A DNA stretch of 64,000 nucleotides from the NCBI RefSeq assembly GCF_000614065.1, contig NZ_BAKG01000011.1, forward strand, positions 1 to 64,000. The letters run 5' to 3'. Below the pieces are notes generated by a model that was given only the letters and a program-made list of their open reading frames with translations, was not told where the DNA came from and did no database searches. How positions within the stretch are numbered: position 1 is the stretch's first letter; the number at the start of each line of letters is the position of its first letter. Origin of the DNA: Prevotella dentasini JCM 15908. Its GTDB lineage: Bacteria > Bacteroidota > Bacteroidia > Bacteroidales > Bacteroidaceae. Shown here piece after piece: positions 35,430 through 45,433 of the stretch. The position numbers and the translations under genes are program-made.

Positions 35430-37912
35430 GAAACCTATTGAAAGCCACCACGCTGGAAAACCGCTTCCCGCTGCTTGCCGTCGAAGAGGGGTGCATCCTC
35501 TCAAAGGATGCCGATATCACGGTCGCCTTTCGGGTCGAGCTTCCCGAACTCTATACGGTGACGAGCGCAGAGTATGCCGTCATCCATTCGGCTTGGGTGA
35601 AGGCTATCAAGGTCTTGCCGACCTACAGTGTCGTACACAAGCAGGACTGGTTTGTCAAGGAGGGCTATCGTCCGGACTTGCAGAAGGAGGAGATGAGCTT
35701 CCTCTCCCGCAGCTTCGAGCGGCACTTCAACGAGCGTCCGTTTCTGAACCACGCCTGCTATCTGTTCCTGACCAAGACAACCAAGAACCGAAGCCGACAA
35801 CAGAGTAACTTTTCCACGCTCTGCCGAGGACATATCATTCCCAAGGAAGTACGCGACAAGGATACCGCCCGCAAGTTCATCGAAGCCACCGAGCAGTTCG
35901 AGCGGATTATGAACGAGTGCGGTTTTATCCGCCTGACTCGATTGAGCGACGAAGAGATCGTCGGCACGGAGGAGAAACCGGGACTGATAGAAAAGTATTT
36001 CTCGCTTTCCCTCTCCGACACGACGGTATTGGAAGACATCGACCTGAGAGCAGACCGGATGCGTATCGGCAACAAGCGACTCTGCCTGCATACCCTCTCC
36101 GATACGGAAGACCTGCCCGGACTGGTAGGTACGGATATGCGTTACGAACGTCTCTCCACCGACCGCAGCGACTGCCGCCTTTCCTTTGCCGCTCCCGTAG
36201 GGCTGTTGCTGCCGTGCAGCCATATCTACAACCAGTATGTGCTGATTGACGACAGTGCGGAGCACCTGCAACGCTTCGAGAAGAACGCACGGAACATGCA
36301 CTCGCTATCCCGTTACAGTCGCTCCAATCAAATCAACAAGCAATGGATCGACGAGTACCTGAACGAGGCGCACAGCTTCGGGCTTACCTCTGTCCGCTGC
36401 CATTGCAACGTCTTGGCGTGGAGTGAGGACGAGGAGGAACTCCGCCGTATCCGCAACGACGTGGGCAGCCAGCTCGCACTGATGGAGTGCAAGCCACGGC
36501 ATAACACCGTGGATGTGCCGACGCTCTTCTGGGCAGGCATTCCCGGCAATGAAGCCGACTTCCCCGCAGAAGAGAGTTTCTACACGTTCATCGAGCAGGC
36601 GGTCTGTTTCTTCAATGAGGAGACCAACTACCGTGATTCACTCTCGCCGTTCGGTATCAAGATGGCAGACCGCAGCGGCAAGCCGATTCATCTCGACATC
36701 TCCGACCTGCCGATGAAAAAAGGAATCATCACGAACCGCAACAAGTTCATCTTGGGTCCTTCAGGTTCAGGCAAGTCGTTCTTCACCAATCACCTTTTGA
36801 GGCAGTATTGGGAACAGAACACCCATATCGTCTTGGTGGACACGGGAAACAGCTATCAGGGCTTGTGTGAGATGATACGCCACAAGACGCAGGGCGAGGA
36901 CGGAGTCTATTTCACCTACTCCGATGAGAGTCCCATCAGCTTCAATCCCTTCTACACGACGGACAAGGTGTTCGATGTGGAGAAGCGGGAGAGCATCAAG
37001 ACACTGCTGCTTACGCTGTGGAAAAAGGACAACGAGCCCGCTACTCGTTCGGAAGAGGTTGCCCTCTCCAATGCCGTGTCGCTCTTTATCGAGCGTATCA
37101 AGACGGACGATGGTATTGTACCCTCGTTCAACAGCTTTTACGAGTATCTCACCACCGATTACTCGGCATTGCTCCGTGAGAAAAAGGTCAGGGAAAAGGA
37201 TTTTGACTTGGCCAACTTTCTCAACGTGCTGGAACCGTACTACAAAGGGGGTGAATATGACTACCTGCTGAACTCGGACAAGCAGCTCGACCTCTTGAAT
37301 GCACGCTTTATCGTCTTCGAAATCGACTCGATAAAAGATCATCCCATCCTTTTCCCCATCACGACTATCATCATTATGGAACTGTTCATCAGCAAGATGC
37401 GACGGCTGAAAGGAGTGCGGAAAGTCATCCTCATCGAGGAGGCTTGGAAGGCTATTGCGTCTGCGAATATGGCAGGGTATATAAAATACCTCTACAAGAC
37501 GGTAAGAAAGTTCTTCGGCGAGGCGGTCGTGGTGACGCAGGAGGTGGATGACATCATCTCCTCAGATATTGTCAAGGAGTCCATCATCAACAACTCTGAC
37601 TGCAAAATACTGCTTGACCAGCGCAAGTATATGAACAAGTTCGACCAGATACAGGCTCTCTTGGGACTGACGGACAAGGAACGGGGGCAGATACTCTCCA
37701 TCAACCAGAGCAACGATGCCACACGGTCGTACAAGGAGGTGTGGATCGGACTGGGCGGCGTGCAGTCCGCCGTCTATGCCACCGAAGTGTCGAAAGCCGA
37801 ATACCTCACCTACACGACGGAGGAGACCGAGAAGATGCGGGTGCTCGCCCGTGCCGAGCAACTCGGCGGAAACATGGAGCTTGCCGTCAGGCAACTCGCC
37901 GAAGAAGAATAG
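35426..37912 (+). CDS. traG: TraG, VirB4-like conjugation ATPase
   Basis: An 828-residue ATPase that powers the transfer channel. The start at 35426 (MRNLLKATTLENRFPLLAVE) follows an AGGAGG site and overlaps the TraF stop as ATGA. Walker A LGPSGSGKSFFTNHLLRQYW is near residue 446, Walker B KVILIEEAWKAI near 665, and VVTQEVDDI follows. The N-terminal half matches TraG_N/VirB4 sequences of Bacteroides elements. It is one of the longest intact genes in the ICE. Confidence 0.94.
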   Translation: MRNLLKATTLENRFPLLAVEEGCILSKDADITVAFRVELPELYTVTSAEYAVIHSAWVKAIKVLPTYSVVHKQDWFVKEGYRPDLQKEEMSFLSRSFERHFNERPFLNHACYLFLTKTTKNRSRQQSNFSTLCRGHIIPKEVRDKDTARKFIEATEQFERIMNECGFIRLTRLSDEEIVGTEEKPGLIEKYFSLSLSDTTVLEDIDLRADRMRIGNKRLCLHTLSDTEDLPGLVGTDMRYERLSTDRSDCRLSFAAPVGLLLPCSHIYNQYVLIDDSAEHLQRFEKNARNMHSLSRYSRSNQINKQWIDEYLNEAHSFGLTSVRCHCNVLAWSEDEEELRRIRNDVGSQLALMECKPRHNTVDVPTLFWAGIPGNEADFPAEESFYTFIEQAVCFFNEETNYRDSLSPFGIKMADRSGKPIHLDISDLPMKKGIITNRNKFILGPSGSGKSFFTNHLLRQYWEQNTHIVLVDTGNSYQGLCEMIRHKTQGEDGVYFTYSDESPISFNPFYTTDKVFDVEKRESIKTLLLTLWKKDNEPATRSEEVALSNAVSLFIERIKTDDGIVPSFNSFYEYLTTDYSALLREKKVREKDFDLANFLNVLEPYYKGGEYDYLLNSDKQLDLLNARFIVFEIDSIKDHPILFPITTIIIMELFISKMRRLKGVRKVILIEEAWKAIASANMAGYIKYLYKTVRKFFGEAVVVTQEVDDIISSDIVKESIINNSDCKILLDQRKYMNKFDQIQALLGLTDKERGQILSINQSNDATRSYKEVWIGLGGVQSAVYATEVSKAEYLTYTTEETEKMRVLARAEQLGGNMELAVRQLAEEE

Positions 37913-37944
37913 TAAATAACAATCACACTAAAATCCAACGTAAA

Positions 37945-38574
37945 ATGAGAAAGAAAGTTTTAATGCTTATCACGTGCGGTTGCCTCCTTGTAGGCAGCGC
38001 ACATGCCCAGTGGGTAGTCACGGATCCCACCAACCTTGCACAGAGCATCATCAACACGACCAAGGAAATCGTGCAGACCTCCAAGACGGTCAAGAACACG
38101 CTCGACAATTTCAAGGAAGTGGAGAAACTCTACAACGAGAGCAAGAAATACTACGATGCCCTGAAAAAGGTGAACGACCTCGTGCGGGATGCCCAAAGGG
38201 TGAAGGAAACCATCCTGATGGTAGGGGAAATCTCCGACATCTATGTCGTAAATTACAAGAAGATGCTTTCCGACCCGAACTTCCGACCGGAAGAGCTGAT
38301 TGCCATCGCCAACGGCTATACCAAGCTGCTCGGAGAGAGCAACAACCTGCTCAAGGAACTGAAGCAGGTGGTGAACATTACCACGCTGAAGATGACCGAC
38401 AAGGAGCGCATGGACGTGGTGGATCGCTGCTACAAGGAGGTGCGGGACTACCGTAACCTCGTGCGTTACTATACGAACAAGAACATCTCCGTGAGCTATC
38501 TCAGAGCCAAGAAGCAGCAGGACACCGACCGGGTGCTCTCGCTCTATGGAACGGACAACGAAAGGTATTGGTAG
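37945..38574 (+). CDS. traI: TraI (DUF4141), VirB5-like periplasmic protein
   Basis: A 209-residue secreted protein with a signal peptide (MRKKVLMLITCGCLLVGSAHAQ) and a long helical body (KTVKNTLDNFKEVEKLYNES, ...KKVNDLVRDAQRV). It matches DUF4141 of Bacteroides transfer operons. The start at 37945 is set by the signal peptide. Confidence 0.87.
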   Translation: MRKKVLMLITCGCLLVGSAHAQWVVTDPTNLAQSIINTTKEIVQTSKTVKNTLDNFKEVEKLYNESKKYYDALKKVNDLVRDAQRVKETILMVGEISDIYVVNYKKMLSDPNFRPEELIAIANGYTKLLGESNNLLKELKQVVNITTLKMTDKERMDVVDRCYKEVRDYRNLVRYYTNKNISVSYLRAKKQQDTDRVLSLYGTDNERYW

Positions 38575-38576
38575 GT

Positions 38577-39667
38577 ATGGGAGCGGAATTTGACAACCTG
38601 CATCAGGTGCTCCGTTCGCTTTATACGGAGATGATGCCCATGTGCGGTGACATGATTGGCGTCGCCAAAGGCATTGCGGGCTTGGGCGCGCTCTTCTATG
38701 TGGCACTCCGGGTATGGCAGACCTTGGCTCGTGCCGAACCCATCGACGTCTATCCGTTGCTCCGTCCGTTTGCGCTCGGTCTCTGCATCCTCTTTTTCCC
38801 GATGGTACTGGAAACTATCAACGGCGTGCTTAGTCCCGTCGTGCAGGTACGCACAAGATGCTCGAAAAGCAGACCTTCAGCATGGATGAATACCGCAAGT
38901 TGCGGGACAAAATGGAGTACGAGGCGATGGTGAAGAACCCCGAAACAGCCTATCTGGTCAGCAACGAGGAGTTCGACAGGAAACTGGATGAACTCGGTAT
39001 CGCTCCCTCGGATATGGCGACGATGGCGGGAATGTACGTGGAACGCAGTATGTACAATTTCAAAAAATGGTTCCGCAATATGGTGCGGGAATTCTTGGAA
39101 CTGCTCTTTGCTGCCGCCGCCCTGCTCATCGACACGCTCCGGACATTCTTCCTGATAGTCCTCTCCATCTTGGGACCGATAGCCTTCGCCATCTCCGTGT
39201 GGGACGGTTTTCAGAGTACCCTCACGCAATGGTTCACGAGGTATATCTCCATCTATCTGTGGCTGCCCGTGGCGGACTTGTTCAGTTCGATGCTGGCAAA
39301 GATTCAGGAACTGATGCTCAAGCATGACATCACACAGTTGCAGAACGACCCGACCTATACGATAGACGCCTCGAACGGAGTGTACCTTGTCTTTATGATT
39401 ATCGGCATCATCGGCTACTTCACCATTCCGACGGTTGCGGGCTGGGTGATACAGGCAGGTGGAGCGGGTAATTTCGGCAAGAACGTGAACTATGCAGCAG
39501 GAAAGGGTGCCGGCATTGCAGGTGCCTTGGGTGGAGCCGCCGGTGGCTTTGCCGTGGGACACGGACGAAACATGATGAATCATGCGGGAAGCAAAGCCAA
39601 AGAGATTGCCGGAAAATTATTTCATCGGGGAGGAAACCAATCATCCGAACCATCGGAACAAAATTAA
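38577..39667 (+). CDS. traJ: TraJ, VirB6-like inner-membrane protein (frameshifted)
   Basis: It begins MGAEFDNLHQVLRSLYTEMM at 38577 with membrane segments. The frame breaks at about 38845-38849 where one G seems missing, and continues THKMLEKQTFSMDEYRKLRD. Further membrane segments follow (LLFAAAALLIDTLRTFFLIV, then VYLVFMIIGIIGYFTIP) and a Gly/Ala-rich tail. It is about 364 residues when joined. TraJ forms the inner-membrane channel with TraE, TraF and TraM. Confidence 0.83.
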
Positions 39668-39673
39668 AAAGCT

Positions 39674-40297
39674 ATGGAATTTAAGTCATTAAAGAATATC
39701 GAAACAAGTTTCAGACAGATACGCCTCTTTACGTTAGTCGTCGTTTGCCTGTGTGCCTCCCTTGCGGGTTATTCGGTATGGAGTGCCTACTCCTTTGCCG
39801 AAGCCCAGAGGCAGAAAATCTATGTGCTGGATGGAGGTAAGTCGCTGATGCTCGCCTTGTCGCAGGATCTGTCGCAGAACAGACCCGCAGAAGCCAAGGA
39901 GCATGTGCGCCGCTTCCACGAACTGTTCTTCACCCTTTCGCCCGACAAGAGTGCCATCGAGGGGAATATCTCCCGTGCACTGCTCTTGGCGGACAAGAGT
40001 GCCTACAACTACTATCGGGATTTCTCCGAGAAAGGGTACTACAACCGTATCGTGGCAGGAAACATCAATCAGGTCGTGCAGGTGGACAGCGTGCTTTGCG
40101 ACTTCGATCGCTATCCCTATGCGGTACGGACGTATGCCCGGCAGATGATTATCCGTGCCACCAACGTGACCGAGCGCAGTCTCGTCACCATCTGCCGCCT
40201 GCTCAATACGAGCCGTAGCGACGATAACCCGAACGGATTCAACATCGAGGGATTCGAGATTGTGGAAAACAAGGACATCAGTACCCGTAAGCGATGA
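39674..40297 (+). CDS. traK: TraK, VirB8-like protein
   Basis: A 207-residue protein with MEFKSLKNIETSFRQIRLFT, one membrane anchor (residues 21-40) and a soluble periplasmic domain (LDGGKSLMLALSQDLSQNRP, YARQMIIRATNVTERSLVT). This matches conjugative transposon TraK. It overlaps TraL by four bases. Confidence 0.9.
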   Translation: MEFKSLKNIETSFRQIRLFTLVVVCLCASLAGYSVWSAYSFAEAQRQKIYVLDGGKSLMLALSQDLSQNRPAEAKEHVRRFHELFFTLSPDKSAIEGNISRALLLADKSAYNYYRDFSEKGYYNRIVAGNINQVVQVDSVLCDFDRYPYAVRTYARQMIIRATNVTERSLVTICRLLNTSRSDDNPNGFNIEGFEIVENKDISTRKR

Positions 40298-40626
40298 AAA
40301 AGAAAAGTCTGTTACGAATGATGCAGGAGGGAGCAGAGACAAGACTCCGCCGCCTGTGCGGGCGCATCCCCACTCACCTGAGGCTGTATGTCGTCCTGAC
40401 GATGCTTCTCTTTTTCGCCTTCCTTGCCAACTATGTTTTCTTCAACGGTTTGTACCGTATTTTCTCAGACGGAGACTCCGAAGAGGAAACGCTACCGGCA
40501 ATCAAGCATATAGAAGCCCCTGAAGTAAGGCGGCTCTATCCCAACGACAGTATCAACCTATTAAAGTATTACGATTATGTACCCATTCAAAAGAAAGACA
40601 GCCTCCGACACGAGCACCTCGCCTGA
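40294..40626 (+). CDS. traL: TraL (DUF3989) small membrane protein
   Basis: A 110-residue protein with one membrane segment (LRLYVVLTMLLFFAFLANYVFF). The position between traK and traM and the size fit DUF3989 TraL. Its end overlaps the start of traM by 50 bp. Confidence 0.82.
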   Translation: MKKKSLLRMMQEGAETRLRRLCGRIPTHLRLYVVLTMLLFFAFLANYVFFNGLYRIFSDGDSEEETLPAIKHIEAPEVRRLYPNDSINLLKYYDYVPIQKKDSLRHEHLA

Positions 40627-41940
40627 GCTGACGGAGGAAGAGAGACAAAGACGAAAGAAGTTTATCATTTATCCCCTGATGTTCCTGCTTTTTGCAGGCT
40701 CCATATGGCTCATCTTCGCTCCATCGGAGAAAGAAGAAGAGAAACAGGCAAAGGGCTTCAATACGGAAGTACCCGCCCCGATGGCAGCCGAACTGATCGG
40801 CGACAAGAAGAAAGCCTACGAGAAGGAGATGATGGAACAGAAGGAGCAGGAACGAAGTCAGGCGATGCAAAGCCTCAGTTCCATGTTCGGGGAAATGACA
40901 GGAGGACAACTACCGGTGCAGAGTTCCGAAGAGTTGGCTTTGAAGACGGACGCATCGGAAAGAGATAACGGCTTCGGCTCTCGTGCCACTGCTCCGCAAG
41001 ACGGCTTTCACGCCTCTGCATCAGCCTACCAAGACATCAACCGCACGCTCGGCAGTTTCTATGAAGCACCGAGGGAAGACCCCGAAAAGGAGGAACTGCG
41101 TGCCCGATTGGCAGAGTTGGAAAACCGTATGAGCAGCGAACAGCAGTCGCCTGCCATAACCGTGAACGACCAGATGGCATTGCTTGAAAAGTCCTATCAG
41201 TTGGCGGCAAAGTATATGCCGTCGGGCAGTGGACAGCCCTCTTCCAGTATGACATCGGCATCGGACGGGGAAACGGCTTCTGAAAGGAAAGCGGTCGCAA
41301 CCACCCGAAACGGTAAGGCGACAGCCTTTCCCGTTGCCCCTGTGAGCGAGCAAGAGGTGTCGGCTCTGGCGCAGCCGATGAGCGACTCGACTTTCCGCTC
41401 CGAATATGTCAAGGAGAGAAACTATATGTTCCATACCGCCATCGGAACAGCCCCGCTGACGGAGAAGAATACCATCTCTGCCTGTGTGCATGACAATCAG
41501 AAGGTAATGGATGGTCAGACAGTGCGTTTCCGTCTCTTGGAGCCGATACAGGTGTCAAACAGGGAGATACCGAGCAATGCCCTCGTCGTGGGAACGGCAA
41601 AGGTACAGGGCGAACGTCTGAACGTACTCATTACCTCACTGGAATATCGCGGGAACATCCTACCCGTAGAGCTGTCGGTCTATGACACGGACGGACAGGC
41701 GGGGATATTCATTCCCGGCTCGATGGAGCGCAGTGCCGCCAAGGAGATTGCCGCAAACATGGGAACGTCCGTAGGCAGCAGCGTGAACATCTCCACCGAT
41801 GCGGGAGCACAGCTTGCCTCCGATCTCGGCAAGGGCTGATACAAGGTACTTCGCAGTATTTCGCCAAGAAAATGCGTACCGTCAAGGTGCATTTGAAGGC
41901 AGGCTATAAGGTATTGCTCTATCAGCCGGAAAACAAGTAA
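40577..41940 (+). CDS. traM: TraM, VirB10-like channel protein (frameshifted near the end)
   Basis: A VirB10-type protein of about 454 residues: a cytoplasmic start (MYPFKRKTASDTSTSPELTE), one membrane segment (residues 30-47), and a long Gln/Glu-rich coiled linker. A C-terminal beta-barrel domain follows (VRFRLLEPIQVSNREIPSNALV, ITSLEYRGNILPVELSVYDTDG). A stop at 41839 ends the first frame at ASDLGKG. Restoring one G at about 41835 continues GLIQGTSQYFAKKMRTVKVH to NK at 41940, the usual family end. Confidence 0.85.
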
Positions 41941-41978
41941 TTCATATTTATTATTCACCACTTTAATCCAAAGTAAAA

Positions 41979-42899
41979 ATGAAAAGAACAGTTTTAGCCA
42001 TCGCCCTGATGCTGGGCGCAGTCTGTGCCAACGCACAGGAAACGACTTCAAGCGGAGACCTCTATCAGGGGCTGACTCGCAAAATAGCCTTTGAGCGGAT
42101 GATACCGCCCCACGGCTTGGAAATCACCTACGACAAGACGGTGCACATCATCTTTCCATCTGCCGTGCGCTATGTCGATTTGGGTTCGCCCAATCTCATT
42201 GCGGGAAAGGCGGACGGAGCGGAAAACGTTATCCGTGTGAAAGCGACGGTCAAGGACTTCCGTGAGGAGACAAACATGAGCGTCATCACCGAAGACGGGG
42301 CATTTTACACCTTCAATGTCAAGTATGCCAACGAGCCGCTATTGCTCAATGTGGAGATGGCGGACTTCATCCACGATGGGGAGAGCGTAAACCGTCCGAA
42401 CAACGCAATGGAGGTCTATCTCAAGGAGCTTGGCAGCGAGAGTCCGATGCTGGTACGGCTCATCATGAAGTCCATTCACAAGGAGGACAAGCGGACGGTG
42501 AAGCATATCGGCAGCAAGTCCTTCGGTATTCAGTACCTGCTCAGAGGGTTGTACTCGCACAACGGATTGCTGTACTTCCATACGGAACTGCGCAACAAGT
42601 CCAACGTGCCGTTCGACATCGACTTCATTACGTTCAAAATTGTGGACAAGAAAGTTGCCAAACAGACGGCCATGCAGGAGCAGGTGCTGCTTCCGCTGCG
42701 TGCCTACAACTACACCACCTGCGTGGCGGGGCAGAAGAGCGAACGCACGGTATTCACCCTGCAAAAGTTCACCATCCCCGATGACAAGCAGCTCATTGTG
42801 GAGATGCACGAGAAGAACGGCGGAAGACACCAATCCTTTGTCGTGGAGAACGAAGACCTTGTGCGTGCGAGGGAAATCAACGAACTCAAAGTGAAGTAG
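41979..42899 (+). CDS. traN: TraN (DUF4138), VirB9-like outer-membrane channel protein
   Basis: A 306-residue secreted protein with signal peptide MKRTVLAIALMLGAVCANAQ and the DUF4138 body (FPSAVRYVDLGSPNLIAGKA, VIRVKATVKDFREETNMSV, LYFHTELRNKSNVPFDIDF). TraN with TraM and TraO forms the outer-membrane complex. Confidence 0.92.
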   Translation: MKRTVLAIALMLGAVCANAQETTSSGDLYQGLTRKIAFERMIPPHGLEITYDKTVHIIFPSAVRYVDLGSPNLIAGKADGAENVIRVKATVKDFREETNMSVITEDGAFYTFNVKYANEPLLLNVEMADFIHDGESVNRPNNAMEVYLKELGSESPMLVRLIMKSIHKEDKRTVKHIGSKSFGIQYLLRGLYSHNGLLYFHTELRNKSNVPFDIDFITFKIVDKKVAKQTAMQEQVLLPLRAYNYTTCVAGQKSERTVFTLQKFTIPDDKQLIVEMHEKNGGRHQSFVVENEDLVRAREINELKVK

Positions 42900-42900
42900 T

Positions 42901-43485
42901 ATGAGAAAGTCTCTGTTTTTCCTGTTTGTCGTGTCGCTTGCCCTCTTTGCAGGGCAGGCGCACGCCCAGCGTTGTCTGCCCAAGATGAAAGGTATACGCC
43001 TGACCGCAGGCATGGCGGACGGTTTTTATTCTCCCTCTTCCAAGAATGAAACGGGCTATTCGTTCGGGGCTTCGCTTGCCACCTACACGAAAGGCGGACA
43101 CCAATGGGTGCTTGGTGCGGAGTATCTTCGTAGATACCATCCCTATCGTGAGAGCCGTATCCCTGTGGAACAGTTCACGGGCGAGGGAGGTTTCTTCTTT
43201 GGTGTGCTTTCGGACGGAAGCAAGACCTTCTTCCTCTCTGCCGGTATTTCCGCCTTGGCAGGCTATGAGACGGTCAATGGTGGAAAGAAACTGCTCTTTG
43301 ACGGCTCAACGCTACGCAATAAGGACGGCTTTCTCTACGGTGGGGCTATCACTCTACAGTCAGAGACCTATCTGACGGACAGATTCGTGTTACTGCTCTA
43401 TGGCAGGGAGCGTTGCCTGTGGGGAGGCTCTACGGGACGTTTCCATACGCAGTACGGTGTCGGACTGAAAATCATGCTGGACTGA
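42901..43485 (+). CDS. traO: TraO, outer-membrane transfer protein
   Basis: A 194-residue secreted protein with signal peptide MRKSLFFLFVVSLALFAGQAHA and a compact beta-barrel-like body (GIRLTAGMADGFY, EYLRRYHPYRESRIPVEQF, ILTDRFVLLLYGRERCLWG-like end). It matches conjugal TraO. Its stop overlaps the ATG of traP (TGATG). Confidence 0.88.
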   Translation: MRKSLFFLFVVSLALFAGQAHAQRCLPKMKGIRLTAGMADGFYSPSSKNETGYSFGASLATYTKGGHQWVLGAEYLRRYHPYRESRIPVEQFTGEGGFFFGVLSDGSKTFFLSAGISALAGYETVNGGKKLLFDGSTLRNKDGFLYGGAITLQSETYLTDRFVLLLYGRERCLWGGSTGRFHTQYGVGLKIMLD

Positions 43486-44339
43486 TGGACGCACGACAGA
43501 TGAGAGAGATTCCCATTGCGGACTTCCTGAACGCGATGGGGATTCATCCGACCAAACAGAAAGGAAATTCCTTGTGGTATTCCGCCCCTTACCGCACGGA
43601 ACGGACACCCTCGTTCAAGGTCGATACAGCCAAGAATGTTTGGTTCGATTTCGGGACGGGCAAAGGCGGCGACATCTTCGACTTGGCGGGAGAGTTTATC
43701 GGAAGCGGTGATTTTCTCCTGCGGGCGGCTTTCATCGCCAAGAGCGGAACGTGTCCGCTGCCTGCTTTGGAACAACCGCAAAGAAGCGAAAAGAAAGAAC
43801 CCGTCTTTGAGGATATTTGGGTGCGACCGTTGCAGGACGCCAAACTGCTGGGCTACTTAAAAGAACGGGGCATCAATACCCACGTTGCCATACCCAACTG
43901 CGAGGAGGTTCGATACCGGGTGTATGGCAAACGGTACTATACCATCGGCTTTCGCAACGATGCCGGAGGATTGGAATTGCGCAACCGCTTCTTCAAGGGA
44001 TGCATACCGCCGAAGGATATTTCCCTGAAGCGTAACGGCTCGGACGTGTGTTCCGTCTTTGAGGGATTTATGGATTGCCTCTCCGCTATGCTATTAGGTA
44101 TCATTGCTTCGGACTGGCTTGTCCTTAATTCCGTTTCAAACGTGGAGAAGGCGGTGAAAGCCTTGCTGGGCTATGAAAGGATAGAATGCTTCCTCGACAA
44201 TGACGAGGCGGGGCGAAGGACTTTTCAAAGGCTGCATGAGTGCTTCGGGGATAAGGTCATCGACCGTTCCTCCCTGTATGCCGCCCACAAGGATTTGAAT
44301 GAGTTTCTGCTTTCCAAGAATGCAGGGAACAATGTATAA
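43485..44339 (+). CDS. traP: TraP, CHC2 zinc-finger/Toprim DNA primase
   Basis: A 284-residue primase-like protein. The N-terminus has a DnaG-type zinc region (YSAPYRTERTPSFKVDTAKN, FDFGTGKGGDIFDLA), though the usual cysteines are largely replaced. A Toprim-type domain follows, with VFEGFMDCLSAML and ECFLDNDEAGRRTFQRL supplying Glu and Asp residues. It would prime the complementary strand in the recipient. Confidence 0.87.
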   Translation: MDARQMREIPIADFLNAMGIHPTKQKGNSLWYSAPYRTERTPSFKVDTAKNVWFDFGTGKGGDIFDLAGEFIGSGDFLLRAAFIAKSGTCPLPALEQPQRSEKKEPVFEDIWVRPLQDAKLLGYLKERGINTHVAIPNCEEVRYRVYGKRYYTIGFRNDAGGLELRNRFFKGCIPPKDISLKRNGSDVCSVFEGFMDCLSAMLLGIIASDWLVLNSVSNVEKAVKALLGYERIECFLDNDEAGRRTFQRLHECFGDKVIDRSSLYAAHKDLNEFLLSKNAGNNV

Positions 44340-44359
44340 CTATAAAACGATAACGAACA

Positions 44360-44821
44360 ATGAAGAAGAAAATATTGAATACGATTTGGGTAATGGGAGT
44401 GCTTGCCCTTGCGGGGTTTTGTCTATCTGCTTGTAATCACGAGTTGGATATTCAGCAGGCGTACCCGTTCACGGTAGAGACGATGCCGGTGCAGAAGCGT
44501 ATTGCCAAAGGGCAGACAGCGGAGATACGCTGCACGCTCAAACGGCAGGGACGGTTTGAAGACGCACGCTATACCATCCGTTATTTCCAACCCGACGGCA
44601 AGGGGGAATTGAAAATGGATAACGATACGGTCTTTAAGCCCAATGACCGTTACCCGCTCACGAAAGAGGAGTTCAGGCTATACTACACCTCCGCTTCCGC
44701 CGACCAGCAGGCGATAGACGTGTATGTGGAGGACAATTTCGGACAGACGGCAAAACTCTCGTTTGAGTTCAACAGCCAGAAGGACGAGGAAAAGGAGAAG
44801 AAGGATGAGGGTAAGAAGTAA
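44360..44821 (+). CDS. traQ: TraQ (DUF3872) lipoprotein
   Basis: A 153-residue lipoprotein with MGVLALAGFCLSACNHELD (lipobox LSAC), a beta-rich domain (PFTVETMPVQKRIAKGQTAE, IRYFQPDGKGELKMDNDTV) and a Lys/Glu tail. It matches DUF3872. It overlaps the lysozyme gene by 17 bp. Confidence 0.87.
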   Translation: MKKKILNTIWVMGVLALAGFCLSACNHELDIQQAYPFTVETMPVQKRIAKGQTAEIRCTLKRQGRFEDARYTIRYFQPDGKGELKMDNDTVFKPNDRYPLTKEEFRLYYTSASADQQAIDVYVEDNFGQTAKLSFEFNSQKDEEKEKKDEGKK

Positions 44822-45314
44822 ACTTTTCGTCTTGTGCCTTTTCTGCATTTCCTGCTTACGGCTTTCTGCTCAGGACGGAAGAAATCTACTTCTATCGCTT
44901 CCTCCATTCGAGCGTGCCATTGTCTGCATCAAGCACTTCGAGGGCTTGCATACTTGGAAAGACTACCCGTATGTAGGCTATGGACACAGGCTTCTGCCCG
45001 AAGAACGGTTCACGGCGGCGATGACGGAACGGCAGGCAGACTCCCTGCTTCGGACTGACCTGATGAAGCGGCTGATGATATTCAAGGACTATGGGAAGGA
45101 TGCCTTGCTTCTTGCCGTCCTGTCCTATAATGTCGGAGTGGGCAGATTGCTGGGATATGGGAAGTATGCCAAGAGTAGATTGCTACGAAAGATAGAATTG
45201 GGCGACAGGAATTTCTACCGCGAATTTATATCTTTCTGCCGATACAAAGGCAAAGTCCTGCGCGGTCTTGTTAAACGACGAAAAGTGGAGTTTGCTCTGT
45301 TTTATGTACCCTGA
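44805..45314 (+). CDS. Lysozyme (glycoside hydrolase) of the transfer operon
   Basis: A 169-residue secreted phage-type lysozyme: signal peptide MRVRSKLFVLCLFCISCLRLSAQ, then catalytic Glu in IKHFEGLHTWKDYPYVGYGH and YNVGVGRLLGYGK. It would open peptidoglycan locally for the transfer channel. The start at 44805 is set by the signal peptide. It ends the tra operon. Confidence 0.86.
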   Translation: MRVRSKLFVLCLFCISCLRLSAQDGRNLLLSLPPFERAIVCIKHFEGLHTWKDYPYVGYGHRLLPEERFTAAMTERQADSLLRTDLMKRLMIFKDYGKDALLLAVLSYNVGVGRLLGYGKYAKSRLLRKIELGDRNFYREFISFCRYKGKVLRGLVKRRKVEFALFYVP

Positions 45315-45400
45315 TTATCAAATACGCCTCTTGCGACATTTTTATGCTCCGCAAGGGGCGTTCTCTTTCCATTTTATTCGAATTTCTCGTTATGAATGAG

Positions 45401-45408
45401 TAACTTTG
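45401..45408 (+). promoter_or_regulatory. Promoter -7 box of the HEPN cassette
   Basis: TAACTTTG matches TAnnTTTG and lies 25 bp before the start at 45434, so the cassette has its own promoter. Confidence 0.6.
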
Positions 45409-45433
45409 CGGAAAATTTAAAAAAATAATTAGC

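Noticed and set aside
35501..36301. 266-residue minus-strand ORF opposite traG
   Set aside because: It is a shadow frame of the clear VirB4-like traG gene.
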